Source: Caenorhabditis remanei
Lineage: Eukaryota > Nematoda > Chromadorea > Rhabditida > Rhabditidae
Direction: 5' to 3'
Assembly: GCF_010183535.1 (NCBI RefSeq)
Contig: NC_071332.1
Coordinates: 5,766,001 to 5,830,000, forward strand
DNA: 64,000 nt
The notes beneath the pieces were generated by a model that had not been told where the DNA came from, did not search any database, and worked only from the letters and a program-made list of their open reading frames with translations. Position 1 is the first letter of the stretch. The number at the start of each line of letters is the position of its first letter. The translations under genes and the position numbers were made by a program. Shown one piece after another: positions 1 through 11,868 of the stretch.

Positions 1-300
1 TCTTCACACGAATATCTCAAAAACTTTTAAAGTTATTAAAACTTTGTCAACTAACAAAATGCGCTGAATATTATGTAAAACATTTTTGTAATTAACAACT
101 TTTCAGGAGCTTTCTAGGTTTTTGAGATATAGGAACTTGAAAATAGATGACTGGAACTGAGACTACAGCTTGATTTCAAACAAGTGTATCTCAAAACAGA
201 ATGAAGATAGCAGAAAGTTGTTAATTGTAAAAATGTTAAGCACTTTATGGTTAATACTTTTACAGTTGACAGTTTTGCGAAATCTCTCTTAACTTTTCAG
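1..300. repeat. Dispersed AT-rich repeat family, copy 1
   Basis: This stretch contains repeated phrases such as 'atatctcaaaaac', 'agttgttaattgtaaaaatg' and 'tttttgagatata' on both strands. The same phrases recur in introns and intergenic DNA at about 3.2, 4.9-5.3, 18.0, 26.1-26.3, 32.3-32.7, 61.8-62.0 and 63.0-63.2 kb. It looks like an old non-autonomous element family. I could not define element ends. Confidence 0.5.
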
Positions 301-2591
301 ATATGCGTCTTCCAAGACTCGTTAGATCTCAACTCGCCCTCAATATTTCCCCTCTTTCTCTGTATATATTCCGAAATTTGAACCAACTCATAGATCTTGT
401 CTGGGACCCTTTTAAGTCGAGAGTACACCCTCTCGAAAACCAAAAAAAGAGAAAGGCGTGAAATGAGTCGCCCGTTTGTCATCGTGTAAACATCGGGACC
501 CTCCGGGGCGGCATTCTCGCAACATCTTCTTGTTCTTCTTTTTTATTTTCTTGTTCCTTCTTCTTTTCTTTTTTTAGTGTCAATCTCACCCTTTTCATGT
601 TGTTTCAATCATCTAGGGGATGTCCCATTGGGAGTATGCCCTCCGTGCTCTTTTTTCTTCCGAACGAACACATGATCTAAATAGAAGTGGAGGGAGGGAG
701 ACGGAGTTTTTGAGTTTTTTCACCGGTAGGTGGCGAGAAAAACAAATAAAGAGAATAGACAGAGGGCGATATATTCCGATTCGAGTTCTCCACTAGCTTC
801 TTCTCATTGTTTCTTTTCTTTATTGGTGTTTGATGCTCTCAATTTTATGTTAGTAGCTCTATCATATGATTCAATGCACTTCCGATTTGTTAAGAGAAAG
901 TTCGAAACTTTGAAGATAAACCTCCTATCTTCAATCCATTTTCTCGTAGATTTCGAATTTAGAGTTTAGATAAGCTAACCTGGCTTGGAAGCCGAATTCA
1001 TAAGGATTCTGTATCATGTTTGGAATGTTCTGCACTACCGAAATGAACCGAGATACTTGACATGAAACTTTAGTAGAACGCATGTATTTCTGCTCATTTT
1101 TGCGCTGGACAGTTTCAAAAATCAGATTCTGAATCTCCACGTCTTCAGCTCTGCAACACCCATGTCTCAGAAACCATCTCTGAAAACAGTTCTGTTCGAG
1201 ACCTTTCATTTACACTTTTTCTTGAATCCTAATCACTTTTTTACAAAAAGTTATCATCTTTTTCCTCTTGTCAACACGGTCATCACCAGAGTACTGTACT
1301 TTTTTTCGAAATTTTTGTAAAAAAAGACCATACTCATTAGCACTTACCTCATTCAAAAACCCATTATCCCAGACCCATATCTTTTTATGTGTCCTTGTTC
1401 AACCTTTGTCCCCCCTTTCCATTTCGCCGCCTGAACTTTCCTTTAGTAAAATGGCAAAAAGAGCAAACGTGCGGAAATCCGTCCTCCCCTCATTTCCATA
1501 TTTTTTCATCGCCACCTACCTACTTTCTCTTTTTTTTTCTATCCATGAGAAACATGTCTTCAAAAATACGTTTTTCTTGGTCAGTGTCATCCCTTTCTTG
1601 AAAAAGAAATTGTCACCTTCTCCACCCATCAACTCATCTTTATGAGCCCCATCTTCTTTTCTTCTTCCATCTTCTAAATAGTCATCAAATTAATCAATCA
1701 AACGTTAAATGGAATCCAAAAAAGGGAAAGAAGAAGATGTCGTCGGGTCCCGTCACTTCTGCTGCAACAATTGTGTTACAAACAATGACCGAATGACATC
1801 TGCAGGAAGGGAGGGACGGTTATAATTAGTAGTCATGTTCTTGGAAGAGATAAAGGAATAAAGAATAATAAAAGAGAAACGGAATATGGTAGTGGGGCTA
1901 ATGTATGTAGAGGTTGTGAATACAATTATGGTTTATAAGACGGACAAAAAAGAAGGTTGATCCCGAATTGCATTGATTTTCTGGGATGCTGGACTGTTTT
2001 CAGAATTTTTGTTTGTTCAAAAATGTTTGCAGCTTTAATGAACAACATTGTAATTCGATCCGTTTTAGTTCTAGCCAAAACTTGAAAACATATTCAGAAT
2101 CCCTGAAAATTCAGCTTTTCAACAAAATAACTCTCATCTGAAACTCAAACTGCTAACATTTATTATTGATGTCTTTCTAACTCTCTGAATTCGTTTCTTT
2201 TCCTGGAATCTTTGAATTAATTATCCTGGGGTCAAGTTACTATAAGATTACTGTAGCTACAGTACCCCAGCTAGCTCGGAACGCCGAAATATCTTCCTTT
2301 GAAAGTGTTTATGGCACTCCAGAATCATCGGTGCAGATCATCAATTATTTTGCTTCTAAGGCAAGTTACTGTCATTACAGTAACCTAATTGATTTTTTTC
2401 GAGTCTCTTACTTCGATATTTCTGGCATTAATTGCAGCTATCCCCATCTTAAAAGAGTCAAAGATACGCCAAAAATCTTCTCCGAAAATAGACTCTTTGG
2501 TTTTCCACGAACATTTCTTTCAATGCAAAATTCAATCATACCATTTCTCCACATCAAACTATACAAAAAACAATTTCTATTCTATTTCCAG
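301..2591. other. Upstream region without a recognised gene
   Basis: The region is AT-rich with long pyrimidine tracts (about 520-660 and 1380-1680). No open frame here resembles a known protein. A spliced-leader-like acceptor followed by a 53-codon frame begins at 303, but its predicted protein shows no family features. Signal-peptide and IGFBP-like 5' exons expected for a CRIM1-type gene could lie here behind long introns, but I could not identify them. Confidence 0.4.
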
Positions 2592-5500
2592 AAAGAATGC
2601 ATGAGGAATGTCTGAAAGCAATCTGTCCAGTCGTCTTCCACAGAGGATGCCCCTCCGACTCTCAGCTGATCACCGAACGTCCGGCGCCAGGCAAATGTTG
2701 TCCGCCACCAGGGACTTGTCATTGCGACCAGAAGGTTTGCACTATTTTCTCGTTTTTTCCTCTTTCGATTCGTCGAAATGTAACTGTTTTATTTGTCCTC
2801 ATCTCTTCTCCTCTGTGGAGCATTTCTATGAGTGCACAAACCGAACAGAGTCATCCGCTCTCTCTTTTTCTTCTCCTTGTTTTACTTTTTTGACGTATCG
2901 AGACCATTGTTTGGAAGAGAGAAAAAGAAGTGTATAAAAAGAGGAGATCTTGATCTTTTTCTTGGAAAATTGAGAAAGTATTTACAATGAGAGGAAGATA
3001 TCAAAATACAGAAAACGGAGATATCTTTACAGAAATGTGTTCCATCCGTGCCAACTTGTACAAAGGAAGAGAGACTTGTGATGACGGAGAAGGGATCAGA
3101 GACGCCTGGAGAGTGTTGTGCGAAATATGAATGTCAGAAGAAAGGTAAAGATATACAGACAAAATGAAAACAGAAGGATGAGACGCAGAGAAGTGAGAGT
3201 GTCTGACTTCTCTGCGTCCTTTTTCTAGCTATATCTCGCGAACTGGAAGAACTATCAAAAAGTAGTCACTAGTAAAGTTTGTGAATTTCATGCTGTTAGT
3301 TTTTGTAATTGGTAGTTTCTTGATAGCTTTGATATCTTTCTGGAAAATTAGATTATCGGGCGGAGAGAGCACGGACAGATGAGAATATAAAAACTTCATA
3401 TCTCGGAATAGGTTTCTGAATTATCTGCCTTTTTCGCAGAGAAAAAAACCTTTAAAACTTTCAGAAAAGAAATGTGCACACGTCACTGCCCACCAAGATT
3501 CAAGACGAAGAAGAGGTCCATCTGACAGTTTCCGACCACCTGAGACAATCCCAAAAGAGTCATGTTGTCCAGTCCGTCAGTCCTGCAAGTGCAGTGGTTC
3601 TATCTGTCGTCCGGCTCAGTGTCCCGACGGACAAGTGATCCATGTGACGAAGAAAGGAACAGGTTATCCTGGAAGATGTTGTGATGATTGGGAGTGTATT
3701 GAAGGAGAGACATCGAAGGCAAAGTGTTATTATAATGGAGTGGAGAGGCAACGATGGAAGTCTGGCATGCTAATGATTGTGACAACTTGCCAGTGTATTA
3801 AAGGAGTCTCGATTTGTGATAAAGGAGATTGCCCGAAAGTTAATCGTGAGTTTACTTGCTCCTTCCTCTGCACCAGGTAACTCTGCAAATTTCCAGAAGA
3901 ATGCACGTGGGATCGGCATCCCTACTGGCGAGTGTTGCCCGATATGTCTCGGATGTCAAACCGACAACCAAACTAAACTTGAGCGTGGTGCCACGTGGCA
4001 AAAAGATGACTGCACTTCATGCACTTGCTCTGAACTTGGTGCTCACATGTGCGAGAAATATATGTGTAAGACGGATTGTGAGAATCCACGGAAAGTTGAA
4101 GGACAGTGCTGTCCGGTTTGTGATGAGCCAACAATCATTCGTCCACCTGCAACCTGCCCATCTCTGGAGCTTTGTTCGTTGAGGTGAGTGAGATCAAATT
4201 CGATTGTAGTTATAATTAAGGTTCAGATGTGCCAACGGTCTTCGTAGAGACAACATCGGGTGTTATGTCTGTGAATGTCTTCCAGATGAGGTCCAACTAA
4301 TCCGAGATGCAGAGAACTCAATTGATGAGAACTGTGAAAAGTAAGCCAAATAGTCTGAACCCAAACAGAACCTCATGAAATTTAGACAATGCGCTCACGG
4401 ATATTTGAAGACGAAGACGGTTGCACTGTATGCAAATGCTCCAAATGTCCACCACTTCACCAATGTCACAAGCACTGTCTCTACGGATTCGAGACGAATT
4501 CAGCGGGTTGCTCGTTGTTGCAAGTGTCGAGCTTCATCGAAATTGGATAAGAAGCCAAACACAACTAAATCGACGAAAACTGGTGGAGCTGGCTCTTCGC
4601 AAATGACAGAGTATCATAGTGAGAAGTTGAGTGTACTTATTTTATTCAAGGTGATTCATTTCGATTCAATTTCAGATGCATCTCATTCTCAAACGACGGT
4701 CACCAAATCGTACGTGACGGTGGAGAATGGTGGAGTGATGGGTGTCGCCACTGCTTCTGTGAGAACAAACAAGAATTCTGCTCACTGATTTCGTGTCCAA
4801 CGAAACCATCGGATTGTGCTGATGAGAATTGGGTACAGAAGGAAGGTTAGTATATTGAATTTAATAGGAAAATAGTAGAAGAGAAGGTGATTGCAGTGAA
4901 ATTAGACAGTGTTGTCTTTGAAGAAGCATAATTCAAAATCTGGATCAGCTATCAAAAAGTTGCGAACTACAAAAATAAACAGCATGAAATTCAGCATATT
5001 TTGTTAGTTGATCACTTTTTGAAACCTTTCCTCGAAATGTAGATATGTTAGTTTCAAATCGTGCATGTTGATTTCGGCGCCCGCAGAATCTTCTTCTGAT
5101 AACTACTTTTAGATGCCCATAGCTCGAAAACTGGAATAGATATTGAAAAATGACAAAGATAATAAGCGTAAAATTTGACATTTTTTATAGTTGCTAACTT
5201 TTTTTGCTTCTTAAGTTTTAGGAGATATTTCGTGCTTAATATTGGTGCCACCTTGTCTCCGTTTCTTTCAGTTTCAGTGTGCAATCTTTGAAAGAGAATA
5301 TCTCAAAAACAAATACTCTTACAAAAAAACGTTCAATTATAAAACTAAAGACCTAAAATAGACCAACAAGTTACAAAAGAGGTTCCAATAATTTATCACT
5401 TTCCCAGTTTGTGACACCATCTCAAACACTTCTACCAATTTCCAGACGAATGCTGTCCATCATGCACCGACCAGAAGAAGAAACCCAAATCGAGCAACTC

Positions 5501-6932
5501 CTTGGCGGCGCAAAACACGAGCACACCGTCTGCCAATCGCCAGGAACCGGTCGCCTTTTCACCGACGGAGAAACGTGGCAATTGGCTCCATGTGTCTCGT
5601 GTACTTGTCGTGTTGGACACGTCCTCTGTCGAACCACAGAATGCCCACCGATCGCGTGCCCGAATCCCGAATATGAGAACGAAGATGACTGTTGTCCGAC
5701 ATGTCCAGAACAGAAAGTAGTTAATACGAAAAACGAGAAGGGAGATACCATCGTGTGCACGGATGATTCGGGAACAGCTCACATTGTTGGTAAGTTTTCA
5801 TAAACGCTTGAATATTTCTCATCTATTTTTATCAATTATGGGCTCCTCATGGCGTCAAGATGACTGTACATCATGTGTTTGCTCTGCTGAAGGATCGGCT
5901 GATTGCTATAAAGAAGCTTGTGACGATAGTCTTGAATGTCGTGGAAATCCATTGGTAATCAAGGGAAAGTGTTGTCCAGTGTGCTCAGATGCTCTTTCCT
6001 CATCCGCTGTCTGCTCCTATCAGTCCTCAGTTTATTCTATCGGAGAGCAATGGCAAGACGGTCGTTGCTCGAATTGCTCATGTGTGACGGGCGGTCAGAC
6101 TGTCTGTCGTCAAATGGTTTGTCCACATTGTGACGATCCGGTGCCAATTGAAGGACACTGTTGTCCTCTTTGTAAAGGTACAGTACCTTTCATTAAAGCT
6201 TTAACCACTCTATGGTTTTCAGATGCCAAATGGGGTCCATATGGGTACGGTAATGGGTCGGGTGCATTCCCAACTTCACTCGGACCCCGTGTCGATGATG
6301 GAGATGGAAGCTCGGCCACCTCACTGTTCGTTATCTCTCTTATGGCAGTTTCCGTCGTTGCCCTCGTCATTGTGTTTGCGCTTCTCTATAAATGGAACAA
6401 GAAAAGCAATAAGGCATGTCTCAAGAAAGAGTTCTAACTCATATCAAAAATTTCAGCTACACAAGTTCAACGAAGTCGGCCAAATCGCATCGGGCGGGGC
6501 GTCAACTGTACGACTGTCCGCGTCAAAGACAATTGGATCAGTGCCAAGATTAGTGGATTGGAAGGATACGAGAGACCAGTGAGCGTTTTTTTGGAAAAAT
6601 CGAAAAACAAATTGTCGTTACAGAAGCGGAGAGGAGTTCTTGAAGGGAGCGGGTAATCATATTCGACACGATTCTCAGAATTCTGATGACCAATCGGATA
6701 GTTTGCTCTCTACAATGTAAGTTTTGTTTTTGGTAAAAGTTTGAACATTTTAATCCAATTTCTTTAAATTCTCCTTCTCGAAAACATATCGAATTTCACA
6801 AAAACTTCTAGATTGAAACCTGATGATTTTAGGAGCGACACGTCGACAGCTCCATCAACAATCTCCTCTTCTGGACACGTTCCGATTTCAGATACTCAGC
6901 CGTTGACACCAAAACATCGATACCCGGTGTAA
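2592..6932 (+). CDS. crm-1: CRIM1/CRM-1-type transmembrane protein with VWC and antistasin modules, 5' end not found, disrupted in this sequence
   Basis: CRIM1 family proteins bind BMP-type ligands through von Willebrand C (VWC) modules; C. elegans crm-1 promotes Sma/Mab body-size signalling (family knowledge). I read exons at 2592-2734, 3033-3144, 3465-3838, 3897-4183, 4227-4340, 4386-4625, 4676-4845, 5446-5789, about 5860-6177, 6223-6413, 6457-6578, 6624-6716 and 6833-6932. Order: two CC-rich modules, VWC modules (C..C.C then CCP.C), antistasin-like cysteine repeats near 4227-4520, then further VWC modules, one membrane helix (about 6310-6390, basic WNKK after it), and a Ser/Thr-rich cytosolic tail. 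The antistasin block between VWC modules is the CRIM1 signature. Donors at 3839 (gttaat) and 4626 (gttgag) are weak but keep phase. Several frame disruptions are described in the findings. The 5' exons and signal peptide were not located. Confidence 0.8.
3183..3430. repeat. Dispersed repeat copy with GC-rich hairpin, in crm-1 intron
   Basis: The copy starts with a near-perfect palindrome of about 37 bases (3183-3219; arms gacgcagagaagtgaga and its complement), followed by the AT-rich phrases 'atatctcgcgaac', 'ctatcaaaaagtagtc' and 'tagtttttgtaattgg'. The same hairpin plus AT-rich body occurs at about 32.7 and 63.2 kb. Confidence 0.6.
4890..5330. repeat. Dispersed AT-rich repeat copy in crm-1 intron
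   Basis: The 600-base intron 4846-5445 is largely filled by members of the same family: 'agctatcaaaaagttgcgaactac', 'ttttagatgcccatagctcg' and 'atatctcaaaaacaaat' occur here. No hairpin of the GC-rich type was seen in this copy. Confidence 0.5.
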
Positions 6933-6942
6933 TCTGATTGAG

Positions 6943-7042
6943 NNNNNNNNNNNNNNNNNNNNNNNNNNNNNNNNNNNNNNNNNNNNNNNNNNNNNNNNNN
7001 NNNNNNNNNNNNNNNNNNNNNNNNNNNNNNNNNNNNNNNNNN
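6943..7042. other. Assembly gap (100 N)
   Basis: Exactly 100 unknown bases separate the 3' end of crm-1 from the 3' region of the SRD5A3-like gene. A round length of 100 is usually a placeholder, so the real gap size is unknown. It lies in the presumed 3' UTR, so no coding loss is evident. Confidence 0.95.
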
Positions 7043-7424
7043 TTATTTTTTGTCCATTTTTTTTTCAATCGTTTCCTCTCTATTTTCCTCATTCCATTGC
7101 GGGTCCTCCAACGCCACTCGCAAGAAAAAACAACTATTTTTATTATATTTTTCTATTTTTTCCACTCCATCCACAAGAAAATTTTAACTCACGATGCGGG
7201 TCATCTCAGCCCCTTCTTACTGCAAAAAAGCTTTTCTCCTCTCCTTCTCACATCCGTTTTGTACAGATTTGATTTTTTAATTTTATATACGTTTTTTTTA
7301 AAATAATATATAAACTTTATGTAATAAAGTTAGAATTATGACAAGAATCTAGCGAAAACGAAGCGAGCACGAGGAAAAAGATGAATACGAGAAATAAAGC
7401 ACAGGGAAAAGGAGCAAAAGATCT

Positions 7425-8504
7425 TCAGAGAACGTACGGGATGAGGGCTTTCCGAGTTTTCGGATACTTTGGGAATGTTTTGTGATACCATGAATGAGTG
7501 ATTAAAGCAGCAAATGTTTGATTGATACACACGAACAATGTTACGAACCTATACACGTAGGCGCTTGGTATAACAAGTAACAAAGACAAGTAAATGCATA
7601 TTTCAAAGAGGAAGTGAGGACACGACACGAGATTGAACCATCCGCCGAAGCAAATGCCGTATGCGTAATTTCGAATCAGTCCTCTCGGTCCTTTTCGAGT
7701 GTTCGCAATCTGCTCGGCGAGCTGATGTTGTTTCCAGTTACAAATCCAAAAGAGCACTGCGCCCGCCCATTGTGTTAGAGTGATGTTGTCCATGGAGACG
7801 TGGAAATTCTCGACTGAAAATGTATTGTTAAAAATATATTCAATACATTCAAAACTAGCCTTTTTTCGATATTCCTTGTGTCTCACACATAATTGAAATC
7901 GGCAAAATGACATAGTGAATAATTCCAACGCCATAATGAAACAAGTTCATCCGACTATCCGAGTAAACACTGACGAATACCGTCTCATAGAGACGACGTG
8001 ACACGTGGAATGTTATGAGAAGAAGTGCGAGGAGAGCGGTGCTTGGATCAACTGAAAAAATAAAATTTAATGAACGGGGTTTCCAAAAAATCTCTCGAAA
8101 CACTTACTTGGTGGTATACTGTAAGATCGAGTAAGTGTGGCGAGGAATCTGAGTGCAATCGAGGGGAGATAGTTAGGATTATGTATCAGCGAGTAAATGC
8201 AATGAAGACAAAGAAACAGTGTGAGCAGCCCTAACGCGTAGAAATGTTTGAACCATCTGAAAAAAACAATTATTGTATTCGATTTACAAAAATTAGAAAA
8301 ATACCTCTTAGGTACAGATATCTTGGCAACAATCGAGTTATCCTCCAGCTGATCAGAAGCTTTTCCGTAAGTTGTAAGTGCTGGAATAAGTCGACACAAG
8401 TGAGGACATATTAATGTGAAGCAGCAAGATAGTGCAAGTCCGAGGGTGACAGTCAAAAGATAGGCGGGCAGCGCTTGCCGCACGTCCCACAATTTGTCTA
8501 GCAT
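7425..8504 (-). CDS. Polyprenol reductase (SRD5A3-like)
   Basis: SRD5A3 proteins reduce polyprenol to dolichol in the ER membrane, supplying the carrier for N-glycosylation (family knowledge). Four exons: 8504-8305, 8256-8108, 8051-7860 and 7813-7425, giving 309 residues, the usual family length. The start ATG at 8504 follows a TTTTTCAG spliced-leader-type acceptor. Multiple hydrophobic segments are visible. The C-terminal half carries the steroid-reductase signature NY..G...GGWFN followed by [10 protein letters not shown], and it ends [13 protein letters not shown], as in polyprenol reductases. Intron 3 appears to use a GC donor (aaaaaag|gctagt), because only that site keeps the phase. The gene is divergent from gna-1 across a 590-base shared promoter region. 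It corresponds to the C. elegans gene I recall as B0024.13. Confidence 0.88.
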
Positions 8505-9594
<1,090 letters not shown>

Positions 9595-9724
9595 ATGGGA
9601 TTGTTATTGTTGACTGGGCGTTGCTATGGTTACTAGGGATCTTTTAAAGGTTGTGGTGTGTCTCTCTTTCGCATAATCTTCTTCTTGTTTTATCCTTTTT
9701 GCTAATGTTTGAATAAAGTTTAAG

Positions 9725-11651
9725 ATGGAAACCGACTTTGGATTGACCGAGTATGCAAGCGCGCACACAATCACTCCAGTTCCATGCTTACTCAAGGAAA
9801 TGTACAGTGACTTCATTGTACAGGAAATTTTAGGTTTTTAAATGAAGAAAAACAAAAATATATAATATTCCTTCAGCTGACGGAACAGTTCTCCACATCC
9901 CATCCCCTGACGTCATTTTGGAAAGCACTGGGACCAAAAAGAAAGAGATCGAAATAGACGCAACTGTCGAAAAACCAAGTTGCATTTCAGAAGAGACTCT
10001 GGCTGCTCTCGATGAACGATTTTCTGCCAAAGGAGACCAAGTTTTGGTCAAAGTGGAGAATCTGACAAAAGACGAGCGTAAAAGTATTCATCAATTCATC
10101 AGGGAACGATATTCAGGGAAATTGATCACAGAAACGAAAGACGATGGAATTTATGTGTCTAACGGACATACACAAACTACTCGGAAGCGTAAGAATTGGG
10201 ATGAGAATATTCCAAAAGAATGTCATTTTACTATGTGCAAGGAGAATAAAGAAACCACGTTTGCTTGCCAATTAATTGCCAAGTTTTTGAAGTAAGAACA
10301 GGAATCACTGGAAAAAAATTAACCAAAAGTTTTCAGTGTCGGACCAAACAACATCAAAACTCACGGAATCAAAGACAAACGAGGAGTGACCGCACAACGA
10401 GTTAGTGTGACTCAAGTTCTGGAGAGTACTGTTCTTGATCTGAATTCAAAACTTCGTGGCATCAGAGTCTTCGGATGCGAATATAAGCACGAACCGGTTA
10501 AGACTGGAGCTCACTGGGGAAATCGATTCAGTATCGTTTTGAGAGAATTGGCTAATGATTCGGAGCCTCTGCTTCATGAGAGATTGGAAACTTTTCAGAA
10601 TACTGGTTTTGTGAATTATTTCGGTAAGTAATTCTCGATCATTTCCTCAAAAAAATTCTTTTCTTCTTTAGGAACCCAAAGATTCGGTTCGCGAAGTTCG
10701 ACGACGGCGGAAATCGGCTTAGCAATTGTGAAAAGAGAATGGGAGCGTGCTGTAAAGATGATCATGTCGAATGCGATGCCAGGTCATTTGGAGTACGGAT
10801 TAGTCGGGCATGCAGCGAGATGCTTCAATCAAACTGGTGATGCTAAAAAAGCGTTCGGAAAGCTCAGAGGCGCTCAGGCATTCGCTACAATTGAAGGACA
10901 CATTTTGAAATGTCTTTCACGTGGTGGCACGTGGCAAAAGTGTATCACAGAGGCGATTCCAGTGCAAAGTCGCAGTCTCTATGTTCATGCTTATCAAAGT
11001 CTCCTTTGGAATAAAGTGGCTTCTCGGAGAGTGAAAGAAATTGGTACACGTGTTCATGAGAGTGATGTAGGAGCTGATGGAACACCATTGGGAGAACACG
11101 CTACTCATTACGATATCCATATCCCGCTCCCAGGAGAGAACGAAGCGTTTGCAAATACCTATGGTGCGAAATGGATCAGTGAGATTCTTGAGGAAGATGG
11201 ACTCACTCAAGCCAGTTTCACTTCGTTGCAAGAGTAAGTTTAACTGAAAAATCATCTTCTTTATTGTTATTTCAGCAAATTCTCCCTCGGCGAGTCTTCT
11301 CGCTCTCTATTTGTCGAAGCGAAAGATCTCAAATGGAAGTTTATCCACTATTCACAACCACGAACTCTTCTTCAAGACGGCCTTCAAACACGGGCGGTTC
11401 CAGAATCAGAACAAAAAGGACCTCTTCTTGCGCTCCAAATTCAGTTCAGTCTGGTTTCTGGTTCATATGCTACTGTTGCTCTACGAGAAGTGACAGGTAG
11501 TGATATGGGAAAGAAATCTATGCGAAATGCCTCGTTGAAATCACAAGAAGAGGAGAGTGATAAAGTAAAAGAAGAAGTGAAAGAAGAGGAGGAAGAAAGT
11601 GCAGAGAGTGAAGAGAGACAAGAAGAAGAAGTAGCCGCCTCTTCTGAATAA
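9725..11651 (+). CDS. tRNA pseudouridine synthase PUS7 (TruD family)
   Basis: TruD/PUS7 enzymes isomerise uridine to pseudouridine in tRNAs and some mRNAs (family knowledge). Five exons (9725-9833, 9877-10291, 10337-10623, 10672-11233, 11276-11651) give 582 residues with every phase consistent. The catalytic motif GIKDKRGVTAQ (the Asp is the nucleophile) is encoded at about 10368-10400, and the TruD motif VNYFGTQRFG spans the exon 3/4 junction. Near the end the protein turns Glu-rich (KEEVKEEEEES...), a low-complexity acidic tail. The start lies 130 bases after gna-1, with an AATAAA at about 9712 just upstream, so it is probably the second gene of an operon. It matches C. elegans B0024.11 from memory. 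Confidence 0.92.
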
Positions 11652-11868
11652 ATTGCTCACGTTTTGATTATTGTTATTAATTTTATTTTGATTGTTAATC
11701 TATATATTTTGTTGATTTTTCTTTCTTTCGGATAAAATAAATTATATGTGTGTCCGTGTCAGTATTCAGCTCATATTCACTCTCGGTTTTTATCCTGCTT
11801 TCAAGCTTCCTCTGTTATTTTTATTCCAGTTTTATTGAAACTTATTTACCATAAATTTCGATTTTCAG

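Noticed and set aside
303..464. 53-codon frame after a TTTTCAG-like acceptor as a missing crm-1 first exon
   Set aside because: The predicted peptide has no signal peptide or cysteine pattern, and the acceptor lies at the edge of a dispersed repeat.
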